In this document: piece after piece, positions 22,106-34,404 of the stretch | Numbering within the stretch: the stretch's first letter is position 1 | Layout: the number at the start of each line of letters is the position of its first letter | Origin: Rhabdophis nuchalis | Lineage: Eukaryota; Chordata; Lepidosauria; Squamata; Natricidae | Length of the DNA: 64,000 nucleotides | Direction of reading: 5' to 3' | Assembly: GCA_039707465.1 (NCBI GenBank) | Contig: CM077658.1 | Span: 10,033,574 to 10,097,573 of the forward strand | Notes under the pieces: generated by a model | Told to the model about the DNA's origin: nothing | The model's database searches: none | The model's input: only the letters and a program-made list of their open reading frames with translations | Made by a program: the position numbers and the translations under genes

Positions 22106-23223
22106 GATAATACAGACAGGATGGATAGATCAGATAGATGAGTTAAAAAGTAGGTAGGTTGGTAGGTAGGTAGGTAGATACATACATACATACATAAATA
22201 CATACATGCATACATATATACATACATACACAGATACATAGATAGATAATACAGACAGGATGGATAGATTAGATAATGAGATAAAAGGTAGGTAGGTAGG
22301 TAGGTAGGTAGGTAGGTAGGTAGGTAGATAGATAGATACATACATACATACATACACAGATACATAGATAGATAATACAGACAGGATTGATATACTAGAT
22401 AATGAGTTAAAAAGTAAGTAGGTAGGTTGGTTGGTAGGTAGATACATACGTACATACATACATACATACACAGAAGCATAGATAGATAATACAGACTGGA
22501 TGGATAGATTAGATAGATGAGATGGTAGGTAGGTAGGTAGGTATATAGATACATACATACATACATACATACATACATACATACATACATACATAAATAC
22601 ATACATAAATACATACATACACAGATACATAGATAGATCATACAGACAGGATGGATAGATTAGATAGATGAGATAAAAAGAGTAGGTAGATAGGTACAGA
22701 TAGGTACAGTGGTCTCCTTCGGCTCCAGACTTTCCTTAACAATAACCGCCCACCCCCCACCCTTGCCAAGGGCCCTGGGCTGATGAACTGCACGGTAGCC
22801 TGGTGGGCACATATCCACGAGGGGTAAACCCCCCTCGGGGCCCAACCAGGTCTCCGTAATTCCCACCAGGTCCGGGACCCCCTCTGACACAAAGTCACAT
22901 ACATAGATAATAAAGGACGGATAGATTAGATAGATGAGATAAAATGAGTAGGTAGGTAGGTAGGTAGGTAGGTAGGTACATACATACATACATACATACA
23001 TACATACATACATACATACATAATACAGACAGGATGGATAGATTAGATAGATGAGTTAAAAAGTAAGTAGGTAGGTAGGTTGGTAGGTAGGTAGGTACAT
23101 ACATACATACATACACAGATACATAGATAGATCACACAGATCACACAGGATGGATAGATCAGATAGATGAGTTAAAAAGTAGGTAGGTTGGTAGGTAGGT
23201 AGGTAGATACATACATACATACA

Positions 23224-23257
<34 letters not shown>

Positions 23258-23268
23258 CATACATACAC

Positions 23269-23345
<77 letters not shown>

Positions 23346-24214
23346 CTACAGACAGGATGGATAGATTAGATAATGAGATAAAAGGTAGGTAGGTAGGTAG
23401 GTAGGTAGGTAGGTAGGTAGGTAGATAGATACATACATACATACATACACAGATACACAGATATATAGATAGATAATACAGACAGGATTGATATACTAGA
23501 TAATGAGTTAAAAAGTAAGTAGGTAGGTTGGTTGGTAGGTAGATACATACGTACATACATACATACACAGATACATAGATAATACAGACTGGATGGATAG
23601 ATTAGATGGATGAGATAAAAGGTAGATAGGTAGGTACATACATACATACATACATACATACATACATACACACACAGATACATAGATAGATCACACAGAT
23701 CACACAGGATGGATAGATCAGATAGATGAGTTAAAAAGTAGGTAGGTTAGTAGGTAGATACATACATACATACATACATACATACATACATACATACACA
23801 GATACATAGATAGATAGATAATACAGACATGATGGATAGATTAGATAGATGAGATAAAAAGAGTAGGTAGGTAGGTACATACATACATACATACACAAAT
23901 AAATAGATAGATAATACAGACGGGATGGATAGATTAGATATATGAGATAAAAAGAGTAGGGAGGTACGTAGGTACATACATACATACACAGATACATAGA
24001 TACATACATAGATAACACAGGACGGATAGATTAGATAGATGAGATAAAATGAGTAGGTAGGTAGGTAGATACATACATACATACATACATACATACATAC
24101 ACAGATACATAGATAATACAGACAGGATGGATAGATTAGATAGATGAGATAAAAAGTGTAGGTAGGTAGGTACATACATTCATAAATACATCATACATAC
24201 TTTCATACATACAT

Positions 24215-24254
<40 letters not shown>

Positions 24255-25417
24255 ACATAGATAGATAATACAGACTGGATGGATAGATTAGATAGATGAG
24301 ATAAAAAGAGTAGGTAGGTAGGTACATACATAAATACATACATACATACATACATACATACATACATACATACATACATACAAACATAGATACATACATA
24401 CATAGATAATACAGGATGGATAGATTAGATAATGAGATACAAGGTAGGTAGGTAGGTAGGTAGGTAGGTAGATACATACATACATACATACATACATACA
24501 TACATACATACATACATACATACAAAGATACATAGATAGATAATAGACAGGATTGATATACTAGATAATGAGTTAAAAAGTAAGTAGGTAGGTTGGTTGG
24601 TAGGTAGATACGTACATACATACATACATACATACATACATACATACATACATACACAGATACATAGATAGATAGATAATACAGACTGGATGGATAGATT
24701 AGATAGATGAGATAAAAGGTAGATACATACATACATACATACATACATACATACATACATAGACACACACACAGATACAGATAGGTAGATAGTACAGACA
24801 GGAGGGATAGATTAGATAGATGGGATAAAATGAGTAGGTAGGTAGGTACACACATACATACATACACACACACACACACAAACAAACACACAGATACATA
24901 GATAGGTAGATAGTACAGACAGGAGGGATAGATTAGATAGATGAGATAAAATGAGTAGGTAGGTAGGTAGGTACATACACACACACACACACAAACACCC
25001 AGATACATAGGTAGATAGTACAGACAGGAGGGATAGATTAGATAGATGGGATAAAATGAGTAGGTAGGTACGTACATACATACATACATACATACATACA
25101 TACATACATACACACACATACACACATATACATAGATAGATAATACAGCCAGGATGGATAGATTAGATAGATGAGATAAAATGAGTAGGTAGGTAGGTAC
25201 ATACATACATAAATACATACATATATACATAAATACATACACAGATACATAGATAGATAATACAGACAGGACGGATAGATTAGATAGATGAGATAAAATG
25301 AGTAGGTAGGTAGGTAGATACATAGATACATACATACATACACAAACACACAGATATATAGATAGATAGGTCAGACAGTAGGGATAGATGAGATAAAATG
25401 AGTAGGTAGGTAGGTAC

Positions 25418-25497
<80 letters not shown>

Positions 25498-25686
25498 AGA
25501 TACATAGATAGATAGATAGTACAGACAGGATGGATAGATTAGATAGATGAGATAAAAAGAGTAGGTAGGTAGGTAGATACATAGATATATAGATACCTAC
25601 ATACACAAACACACAGATATATAGATAGATAGGTCAGACAGGAGGGATAGATTAGATAGATGAGATGAGATTGAGTAGGTAGGTAC

Positions 25687-25717
<31 letters not shown>

Positions 25718-25823
25718 CATACATACATACATACATACATACACAAACACACAGATACATAGATAGATAGTACAGACAGGACGGATAGATTAGATAGATG
25801 AGATAAAATGAGTAGGTAGGTAC

Positions 25824-25854
<31 letters not shown>

Positions 25855-25970
25855 CATACATACATACATACACAGATAATACAGACAGGAGGGATAGATT
25901 AGATAGATGGGATAAAATGAGTAGGTAGGTAGGAACGTACATACATACATACATACATACATACATTAAC
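22106..25970 (+). repeat. Composite GATA/TAGG/TACA satellite, main block
   Basis: It continues the higher-order pattern of the left block. The anchor ACAGACAGG or a variant recurs about 25 times, for example near 22252, 22378, 22642, 23028, 23350, 23478, 24119, 24796, 24915, 25020, 25260, 25521, 25774 and 25877. A 20-unit pure GATA run lies at 23263-23345. TACA runs vary from about 4 to 13 units. From about 24770 the TACA runs are increasingly mixed with CA runs, showing local sub-families. No gene lies inside. Confidence 0.9.
22706..22898 (-). mobile_element. LINE APE-endonuclease fragment (CR1/L2-like)
   Basis: The minus strand reads PDLVGITETWLGPEGG, then CPPGYRAVHQPR and GKGGGWAVIV. These are hallmarks of the APE-type endonuclease of the CR1/L2 group; TETWL contains the catalytic Glu. 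Both ends run straight into satellite. It is GC-rich, unlike its surroundings. Confidence 0.75.
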
Positions 25971-26049
25971 ACATCTATCTCATCTCATCTATCTAATCTA
26001 CCTACCTACCTACCTACCTACCTACCCTTTTCACCTCATCCATCTATCC

Positions 26050-26088
<39 letters not shown>

Positions 26089-26158
26089 ATCTATCTATCT
26101 AACCTATGTACCTACCTACCCTTTTCATCTCATCTATCTAATCAATCCCTCCTGTCTG

Positions 26159-26233
<75 letters not shown>

Positions 26234-26354
26234 ATCTATCTATCTATCTATCTAACCTATGTACCTACCTACCCTTTTCACCTCATCTATCTAATCTATG
26301 TACCTACCTACCTACCCTTTTCATCTCATCTATCTAATCAATCCCTCCTGTCTG

Positions 26355-26453
<99 letters not shown>

Positions 26454-26478
26454 ATCTATCATCTATCTATCTATCTAT
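25971..26478 (-). repeat. Satellite in inverted orientation
   Basis: From about 25971 the same unit is read on the other strand: TCTATCTCATCTCATCTATC, CTACC runs, CTCCTGTCTGTATTATC, then long TATC runs (26161-26233 and 26352-26450). The junction with the main block is head-to-head with no spacer other than about 10 bases. Confidence 0.88.
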
Positions 26479-27036
26479 GCTTTACATGATTTTACATGCT
26501 CAGATACACACCCAGTCTCTAGAGTTCTTCCAAAAAAGAGAAAGGAAAGGAAAGCTTTCTAATATTATTCAATGATTGCTTTCACTTTATTAAAAGGTAG
26601 ACGGGGCTGGGGGTGGGGTGGAACGGTGCTCAACTACAGAAAGATGGACTTTTTCTCCATTATATAAAAGGACAATTTTCATGGTGATTTTGTCTTTTAG
26701 GAGAGGATCACTCATGTGTGATGGACTTACCTCCTTCAGTTCAGTAACATGTTTTTGCTGTCGCCAAGGCTTTGTTATGTAAAAAGAAGGGGGAAATACA
26801 GCATTTGCTGTTGAAAGTATGTTTGTAACCAAGTCTGAGTGCTTTACATCATTTTAAAAAAAACATGTAACAATAAATGAAAAAATAGAGAATACAAGCC
26901 CAGCAAATACATGCAAAAAGGGCAAACTTTTATAGGGGAAAAACCTTACCTGCCAGTGCTCCAAGATCTGGGAAAAATAGACAGATGTTCAATTCCTTTT
27001 ACAATGTCAGCAAGGTGGGCTGTATGTAATGGTATG
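26479..27036. other. Spacer, no recognised content
   Basis: Non-repetitive DNA. An 80-codon minus frame at 26590-26832 has no recognisable domain. Confidence 0.35.
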
Positions 27037-27176
27037 TGAGAGAGACCTTGGGAAATGATGCCTAGGGAATGCTCAAGTCACAGAGAGCACAGCCTCTTGG
27101 GCTGTAAATGGCAGGAAATAAATGGCACACAATTTTTTTAAAATATAACTTTATAATAAAGTAGAAGCAGCTTATC
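27037..27176 (+). repeat. Unclassified dispersed repeat, copy 1
   Basis: GAGACCTTGGGAAATGATGCC and AGCACAGCCTCTTGGGC resemble blocks in the related copies near 30270 and 33070. Confidence 0.4.
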
Positions 27177-27370
27177 GGAGTCCTGGTGGTGCAGTGGGTA
27201 AAGTGCAGTATTGTAGGCAAACTCTGCCCACAGCCTGGAGCTTGATCCTGGCAGGGTTTAAGATTGATTCAGCCTTCCATCCTTCCGAGGGCAATGATGC
27301 TTGCAATATAAACTGTGTGTAAACTGCTTAAGGGGTGGTATATAAGCCTAAGTGCTGTGGCTGTAGCTAA
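27177..27370 (+). mobile_element. MIR/CORE-like tRNA-derived SINE
   Basis: The tRNA-like head GTCCTGGTGGTGCAGTGGGTA is followed by GGAGCTTGATCCTGGC (B-box region), a body with CAGCCTTCCATCCTTCCGAG, and an end TGGTATATAAGCCTAAGTGC typical of L2-mobilised SINEs in snakes. A second copy lies on the minus strand at 58895-59138. Confidence 0.75.
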
Positions 27371-27649
27371 TATCGGCCTTGTGTCTCGTCTACATGGGGA
27401 ATCAGACAGATACGTATTTCTGTGAGGTAGCTCTTCCAGGTGCTATAAGAGGGAAGGCACACCTCCCGATCTCAAGGGGTGACATATTTTTAATTGAAGA
27501 AGACTTTGCCACTTTGCCAAGTGGACAGAAACCACTGGAGATAGGTGGCCTACCTATCAGAACCTGTGGTGGCAATGATGTTCTGTTGAAGAGCAAACTA
27601 CTCAGGCCACCATGCAGACAATTCAGCTGAAACTATAGATAATAATAAA
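27371..27649. other. Spacer, no recognised content
   Basis: Nothing supported; open frames on both strands overlap here. Confidence 0.3.
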
Positions 27650-27998
27650 GGGACACGGTGGCTCAGTGGCTAAGATGCTGAGTTTGTCGATCAGAAAGTT
27701 CGGCAGTTCGGCGGTTCAAATCCCTAGCGCCGCATAACAGAGTGAGCTCCCGTTACTTGTCCCAGCTTCTGCCAACCTAGCAGTTCGAAAGCATGTAAAC
27801 ATACAAGTAGAAAAATAGGAACCACGTTTGGTGGAAAGGGAACAGCGTTCCATGCGTCTTCGGCGTTTAGTCATGCCGGCCACATGACCATGGAGACCTC
27901 TTCGGACAGTGCTGACTCTTCGGCTTTGAAATGGAGATGAGCATCGCTCCTTAGAGTGAGGAACGACTAGCACATATGCACGAGTGGAATCTTTACCT
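27650..27998 (+). mobile_element. Sauria-type SINE, near full length
   Basis: Head GGCTCAGTGGCTAAG, B-box GCGGTTCAAATCC, body, and tail GAACGACTAGCACATATG. A clear TSD was not found. Confidence 0.88.
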
Positions 27999-28783
27999 TA
28001 TGGATTCCTCTTTTAAGTTTTCTCCCTTCTTCTTGTTGTTCCCCTTGCGTGTTCTTTCTGTTCTCTACTCACTCACTGAAAGCAGACCAGATGTGTCCAT
28101 CGGTTAAAAAAAAAGTCAACTCTGCAGCCATAACATCATTGTACTCAAAGCTCTGCCCCAAACAAAGATACTCCGATAGCAAATCCAGAAGGGACTCAAC
28201 AGCTTGAAGATTAGACTGTTTTCTCTTTTCCCAACCTTTTCTTATCCTGCAAATGTTTCTGGTTTTGCCTCGCCTGAATCTTTGTACAGAGTGACCCATA
28301 TTTTGCATGCCAAAGCCTGTGGGCGTTTTTAGCATATATTTTTTTTTTATCAAGTGCAGGCATTGACCTCAGAAGGCTATGTTTAGGAAAAGTCATACAT
28401 AACCATGTAGGAAATGCAAATGAGTGCATATTGTAGTAGGGACGATTGGCTTGCCAAAGAGATACAGCAAGAAAAGGAAAGAGGGAAAAAATAATATCGC
28501 GCATTAAAATAGCTAAGACTTTTCCTGCGGAGTCTTGCTTTGCTTAGATTGCCAACTGAGACAGAAATGACCTGAAACCTATTGGAGAAACTGGGCAAGG
28601 ATGGTCCACTCAGATCCCCTGTTATGGCATAGGACTTACAAGAGATACCAGCTTTGATTGTTTGGGATGAAAATAGGCTTACCTCTTAGCTGTCAGCTGA
28701 TTGTTGCTGATTTGGGCCATCCACGTTGTTCTTAAAGTGCTGGAAAACTTTCAGACCTTCATATCCCAGGTGCTTTTCCTTTG
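27999..28783. other. Spacer, no recognised content
   Basis: Non-repetitive DNA. No gene was seen. Confidence 0.35.
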
Positions 28784-28791
28784 GATGAAGG

Positions 28792-29285
28792 CAGGGGTGG
28801 GATTGAAAAAAAATAGCAACTGGTTCTCTGTCCGGTTGCTGAGTGGACGGGGCCATGGGGACATGGCCTCCTCAGCGTCCTCATGGAGAGGGGCAGTTTC
28901 GCCCTTCCCTAACTCCTGAGGTTTTCCTCAAGCCTCCAGGAGGGTGAAAACAGCCTCCCGCTGGCTCCAGAAGCCAGAAACGGGCCCATTTCTGGACTCC
29001 TGTCGGCCCATTTTTCACCTTCCCCAGGCTCCGAGGCTTATTCTGAGCCTCTGGGAGGTCAAAAATGGCCTCCCTGTATTTTGGAGGCAACCAGAATCCA
29101 GAAACAAGTCCATTTCCAGACTTCTCCTACTTACCTGACATGATGAACTCCTGAGAGGGATAGATTGGGGTGGGGTGGGCAGGGCAGGCTCAGCTTGTTC
29201 TTGGAACAACTGGTTCGGCGAACCAGATGCAAAATTAGCATCCGGTTTGGCCGAACCGGTCCGAACCAGCTGAATCCCAGCCCTG
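28792..29285. mobile_element. Non-autonomous hAT, AACCGGT family (494 bp)
   Basis: Ends CAGGGGTGGGATT and AATCCCAGCCCTG. The flanking octamers gatgaagg and gacgaagg match 7 of 8. Inner GAACCGGTCCGAACC and GGTTTGGCCGAACC are sub-terminal repeats. No transposase. Confidence 0.85.
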
Positions 29286-29293
29286 GACGAAGG

Positions 29294-30264
29294 CAACTGT
29301 TTACGTAGTCTACCTTATATTATCCGCCTTGCGTTATCTGAGTCGAGTCCTTCCTTCCGAGTACACCATGGATGCAAATTTTATTTCCAGGTCAATCTCT
29401 GAAGTTTTGTTCTTTCCTCATACACAAATGGATTACAGTAACAATTGTTTTACATGTCACCCATCATTAGGTATTCCCTTCTTCACTAAACAGGAAACAA
29501 CAACAGCAGTCACAGCTACTCTCCGAGTCCGACTAAAAATGAATTCTCCAGTTTTAATGGGGGCCCCACTAATTCGTGGAACCTCACCGTGAAGGAGATC
29601 TTTTAAAGAATTTACGACAATCTTTCAACAGTTGAGAAGTATCACTCTCTACACAAGCGAGCTCTGGAAGAGTTCTGGGTTAAAAAATAAAATATAGAGC
29701 TTGGTGTTTTTTATATTTTGCAGGACATTCCAAAGATGCAGCCTTTTTAAATTCTTTGCAATAAAACATGTTTTATTGTTCTAGGAATGCAAATTTTTTT
29801 TTTGCTTTTGTTCATAGAAAGTGTATAGCTGGAACGAGTCCAAGGATGCTTACGAGTGCCCAACTGCACTTAAAATAGGGATAGGCAACTAATTCCTCAG
29901 CTTCCAACTGTGTTCAATATGTCAAATTTTGTTGGCATTTTGAAGATTTCGGGAAGAAAAATAGCGGTCTAGTTTCCGCTCATTCTGAGGCAGAAAACAT
30001 AGCTAAAAATGCAAACAAAATGTCTTCCGGTCGCTTTCCCCACATTCAGAAAATTCCAAGTCAACCTGACTTATCATATCTTTCCCACTTTGCATCAGTG
30101 AGAGTCAACTTCCACCCAACTTATTATATGAAGGATACTTGACCATGAAGAAATTGCTCACACTTGACTTAAAGAAAATGAGCTAATATCATTGGGAAAA
30201 AGCAAAAGAAATTTAATCCTTGTAGGGCTATGTCATTTCAGAAGCCACATCTTGTAATGGTATT
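29294..30264. other. Spacer, no recognised content
   Basis: Non-repetitive DNA. No supported gene. Confidence 0.35.
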
Positions 30265-30560
30265 TTAGAATGACCTTGGGAGACGGGCCAGGAAAATGCC
30301 TAAGGAATGGTCAGAGAAGGAGGACACAGGTACATAATGCATGGAGGAAAATGCTCAGAAGGGCCCCCCAAAATTCTTGGGCAGATGGCAGGAGAATTGT
30401 ACTTTCAGACTTGCAAGATTCTGTTATTATAGCTTTACCATAAATTAAAATTAGCGTATCTGGCTATGTTTCCCCTCTGGCTTACCAGGTAAAGCTGAAC
30501 CAAAGAACCAAGAACAATATGTGTAGTTACTTCTGAATAATTTCTGTATTGCTGCATACC
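30265..30560 (+). repeat. Unclassified dispersed repeat, copy 2
   Basis: It shares with the copy near 33070 the blocks CTTGGGAGA(C/T)GG, GAATGGTCAGA, and TTTGTACTTTCAGAC followed by TGCA and a GAT-type word, in the same order and spacing. It may be an LTR or a SINE-like family. Confidence 0.5.
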
Positions 30561-30684
30561 TACAGACAGAACCTTGCCAGACTAAAGCAATTATCCGCAA
30601 TAACTATCAATATACTCGGTGAATTACTGGGGAAGGTCTGCCCTTGCTTTTTTCCTGCCCATCAGACATTCTAAGCTTCACTTT

Positions 30685-31079
30685 GGAGACTAAAATATAT
30701 GAAGAAGAGTTACAGGAACTGGGCATGACTAGTTTATTGAAGAGAAGGACCAGGGCAGACAGGATAGCAGTCTTTCAATATTTGAGGGGCTGCCACAGAG
30801 AGAGGGGGTCAAGCTATTCTCCAAGGCACCTGAAGGTCAGACAAGGAATAATGGATGGAAAGTGATCAAGGAGAGATTCAACCTAGAAATAAGGATACAT
30901 TTTCTGGCAGTGAGAGCAATCACCCAATGGAAGGGAAGTTGCCTTTAGATGTTATGGGAGCTTCATCACTGGAAGCTTTCAGGAAGAGATTGGACCGCCA
31001 TTTGTCAGAAATGGAGTAGGGTCTTCTACTTGGGCAGGGGGTTGGACTAGGCGACTTACATGGTTCCTTCCAATTTAAT
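30685..31079 (+). mobile_element. CR1 LINE 3' end
   Basis: RT C-terminus (YEEELQELGMTSLLKRRTR, DRIAVFQYLRG) and 3' UTR (GGGGGTTGGACTAGGCGACTT), losing similarity before any clear tail. Confidence 0.85.
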
Positions 31080-31955
31080 CTAAAGAATGCTGAAATTCTA
31101 ATTTACTAATCTAGGCTAATGTAACAGAAATTTGGAGATCTGAGTGTGTCCGGTTTCCATCCCCTTGCCTTCTGAGCTGATGGACAAAATAAACATGCCA
31201 TGGAAAACGTTAGAGACTTATGAGGTCTCTATAGTAAAATGCAGAATGCTCCATCTTAATGATTCTAGAAAAGTTTAAACTGCCCCTCACCCAAAGTAAA
31301 TTTCAGCCTATTCTATTTTTTTTCAACAATGCATTGGTTGGACTGCAACAAACAGAAGGGGTGGCCTCACGCTAGTGAAAATAATATGTGTCAATTTTGC
31401 ACCAAACATATGGGATGAGAATAAAGGCGCACGCTAGTAAGAAGTGGAGCTTGACCTAGGTTTTTCTATGGGACTTTAGTAGCCACTCAAAGACGGTGAT
31501 TCGAACAGTATATAGATTTGTCAAGAGGCATTTTTAGAGGAAGAGCAAGTGATTATATTGGGAGAGCAAATACCAGAAACCAAAGATTAACCTAGTTTAG
31601 CCCTGTAGGAAAGAAGCTTGGAAATGAGGAAGGGTTCATTTCTGCAGACTGTGGGCAGAGGAGGGTAGGAAAATAAATAAATAAAAGGGCTTAAGAAATC
31701 AGGAACCGTAACAGTGTTTATTTTGTTTAGAAAACTTTCTTCCTTTATTTTTCCTGTGCTTGGGATGGTTCTTATTCCCCCCTCCCCAACTCTTGCAAAC
31801 GTTTTCCATATGACCAAACACATAGATTTGGTTTGTAAAAATCCCTTTAAAAATCCCTCTAATTCGGGAAGGTGCTCGCCCGGAGTACAGGCTGATCAGA
31901 AGAGGGAAAGGAAAGTTTAGAGGAGTGGAAGACCAGAAAGAAGAATTACAGCAGG
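31080..31955. other. Spacer, no recognised content
   Basis: Non-repetitive DNA. Confidence 0.35.
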
Positions 31956-32028
31956 AGAGAGAGAGAGAGGGAGAGGGAGAGGGAGAGGGAGAGGGGGAGG
32001 GAGGGAGGGAGGGAGGGAGGGAGGGAGA

Positions 32029-32121
<93 letters not shown>
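31956..32121 (+). repeat. (GA)n / (GGGA)n tract
   Basis: GAGGGA and GGGA units pass into about 45 pure GA units. Open frames of alternating Glu/Arg or Ser/Leu are artefacts. Confidence 0.95.
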
Positions 32122-32123
<2 letters not shown>

Positions 32124-32620
32124 TTTATCAAACAGCTGAGGCCATCTCTTTTCTGGCCAGATATAATTATCAATTCTTAAGCAGCAAAGGACAAAAGAGG
32201 AACTGTCTAGACTATCTCACTTACAAGATATTGATTGTCCCAGTGGTAAACTGGTTAGTATAAGTGTATTTGGTTGGAAAGGTCATGAGTTTTAACACCT
32301 GGCAGAAAGCTATTCAACCTTGACATAAGTCAAATTATTGCAGTGTTGCTGAAAAAGACTTTCTAAAGGCTCAGCTTTACACCCCAAGGATATTAGCCTT
32401 TTGTTCTGTGGAAGGATTCAGGGCGAAAAATTGCCTGTATTTTATTCCTTCTGAAGAGTGGAATATGGCCTTCCTGGTATCCCATTTTTATTATAATAAT
32501 AATCTCTTCTTTTTAAAGTAACAGAGTATTCAATACACAGGGAGCAATGACTTGCTCTTCTACCAACGAGTGATGTAGTTTTAATAAATATTGTATTTAA
32601 AATAAATTACATTTAGATTC
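32122..32620. other. Spacer, no recognised content
   Basis: AT-rich DNA. Confidence 0.35.
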
Positions 32621-32630
32621 TTCTACTACA

Positions 32631-32955
32631 GTGGCAGTGGCTCAGTGGCTAAGATGCTGAGCTTGTCAATCAGAAAGATTGACAGTTTGGTGGTTCGAAT
32701 CCCCAGTGCCACGTAACGGAGTGAGCTCCTGTTACTTGTCCCAGCTTCTGCCAACCTAGCAGTTCGCAAGCATGTAAAAATGCAGGGAGGAAAATAGGAA
32801 CCACCTTTGGTGGGAAGGTAACAGCGTTCCGTGCACCTTCGGCATTTAGTCATGCTGGCCACATGATCATGGAGACAACTTTGGACAGCCCTGGCTCTTT
32901 GGCTTTGAAATGGAGATGAGCACCTCCCCCAAGAGTTGGGAACGACTAGCACACC
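32631..32955 (+). mobile_element. Sauria-type SINE
   Basis: Near full length, flanked by ttctactaca (32621-32630) and ttttactaca (32956-32965), 9 of 10 matching. It ends early at GAACGACTAGCACACC, without the usual last bases of the tail. Confidence 0.88.
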
Positions 32956-33064
32956 TTTTACTACATTCTTGACTGGTCTTGTCCATTTTGAGCTAAGGAC
33001 ATTTGCATTGACTAAGCAACTGATCTACACCAATGACACATATGCAAAGATCAGAGGTGGCTAT

Positions 33065-33345
33065 TCCCAAGGTGGGAATGGCCTTGGGAGATGGAGCCAG
33101 GAGATGCTGCTTAGAGAATGGTCAGATAAGAGGCAGCATATCCCACATGCTGAATAGAATAGGGTTGGGCAACCTGCTTAGAAGAGACCCTGTCTAATTT
33201 CTGAATCTGTAAAGGAGACAGCGAGAGATTTGTACTTTCAGACCTGCAGGATTGATGTCAGCCTTACCTGATAGACCAGAAAGGAAATATAGCAAGGTAA
33301 CCTAATTCTATTTTATTCTGAAGCTACATGAACAGAATCTTGCAA
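33065..33345 (+). repeat. Unclassified dispersed repeat, copy 3
   Basis: GGCCTTGGGAGATGGAGCC, GAATGGTCAGATAAG and TTTGTACTTTCAGACCTGC match copy 2 in order. Ends are not defined. Confidence 0.5.
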
Positions 33346-34062
33346 GTCTAAAAGTAGGACTCTTTTTGCCATCTCCTTTATAGTCCAAGAAATTCCACCC
33401 CTTTCCAAAATATCAGAGGACATCAGCTAACCACATATCTGTGCCCCAAGATAAGAAAAGCTAGACACTTCAACAGTAATAATATGATAGGCAGAGTTTT
33501 CCTCCGATATGTATGGTTTTCATTTCCAACCAACCAATGCTATGTAGAGATAGATGCTATCATTAATGAATCTGAGAATGGAAGCTGTTAGTGAAGAAGG
33601 AAAAACTTTCAGGCACCAATTTAGATAAATTATCCGATGCTTCATCTATCAACAGATCAATAAATAAATTTGACTAAAGGGAAATGCACTGAATTATGTA
33701 CCAAAGCACAATGCAGCATTTAAAGCTAATGGCTTTGAATTATCGAGAACTTCAACCATTTATCAAAGTGCAAAGAAGCAATTATTTTGGAAATATTGTT
33801 CCTTTTTATTTATCACAAAGCCATTTCATTCCTTTTAAATATTGCCACTTTGGTTGCTTAAAGGAAGGTTCCTGAAATGATGGAAAGCAAAGAAAACTGG
33901 GGTAAGGAGCCGATCAGATGGTCAAGGCTAGAGTTTTCTTGTGCGCAAAGACCAGTTTCGTAAAACAATTCTGCTTGGGAATGTAATGTATTCCTTTCTT
34001 TAGCAGCTTTCTACAAATATATGATAGATACAGCAGCCAATAAGGCCAATCTATTACATTTA
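33346..34062. other. Repeat-free island (candidate conserved non-coding DNA)
   Basis: 33580-33870 is free of recognisable repeats and rich in AT words such as AATTATCCGATGCTTCATC and ATTATTTTGGAAATATTG. No coding frame. A regulatory role would be a guess until aligned. Confidence 0.28.
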
Positions 34063-34404
34063 AGGGCCCAGTGGCTAAGATGCTGACCTTGTCGATCAGA
34101 AGGTCGGCAGTTCTGCGGTTCGAATCCCTGGTGCCACATAACGGAATGAGCTCCCGTTACTTGTCTCAGCTTCTGCCAACCTAGAAGTTCGAAAGCACGT
34201 AAAAATGCAAGTAGAAAAATAGGGATCACCTTTGGTGGGAAGGGAACAGTGTTCTCTGCGCCCTCACTGTTTAGTCATGCCGGCCACATGACCACAGAGA
34301 CGTCTTCAGACAGCGCTGGCTCTTCGGCTTTGAAACGGAGATGAGCACCGCCCCCTAGAGTCGGGAACGGCTAGCACAAATGTGTGAGGGGAACCTTCAC
34401 CTTT
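34063..34404 (+). mobile_element. Sauria-type SINE, missing first bases
   Basis: It begins inside the A-box (CCAGTGGCTAAGATGCTG) and otherwise runs to the Bov-B-like tail GTCGGGAACGGCTAGCAC. No clear TSD. Confidence 0.88.

Noticed and set aside
19376..25972. Many long minus-strand open frames of Met/Tyr/Val/Cys and Leu/Pro/Thr/Tyr repeats
   Set aside because: They are translations of TACA, TAGG and GATA tandem repeats, which lack stop codons in some frames; composition is purely repetitive.
19033..26478. Regularly spaced repeats resembling a CRISPR array
   Set aside because: Units vary in length, spacers are themselves microsatellites, and the genome is eukaryotic.
31925..32263. 112-codon Glu/Arg-rich frame
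   Set aside because: Translation of a (GA)n tract.
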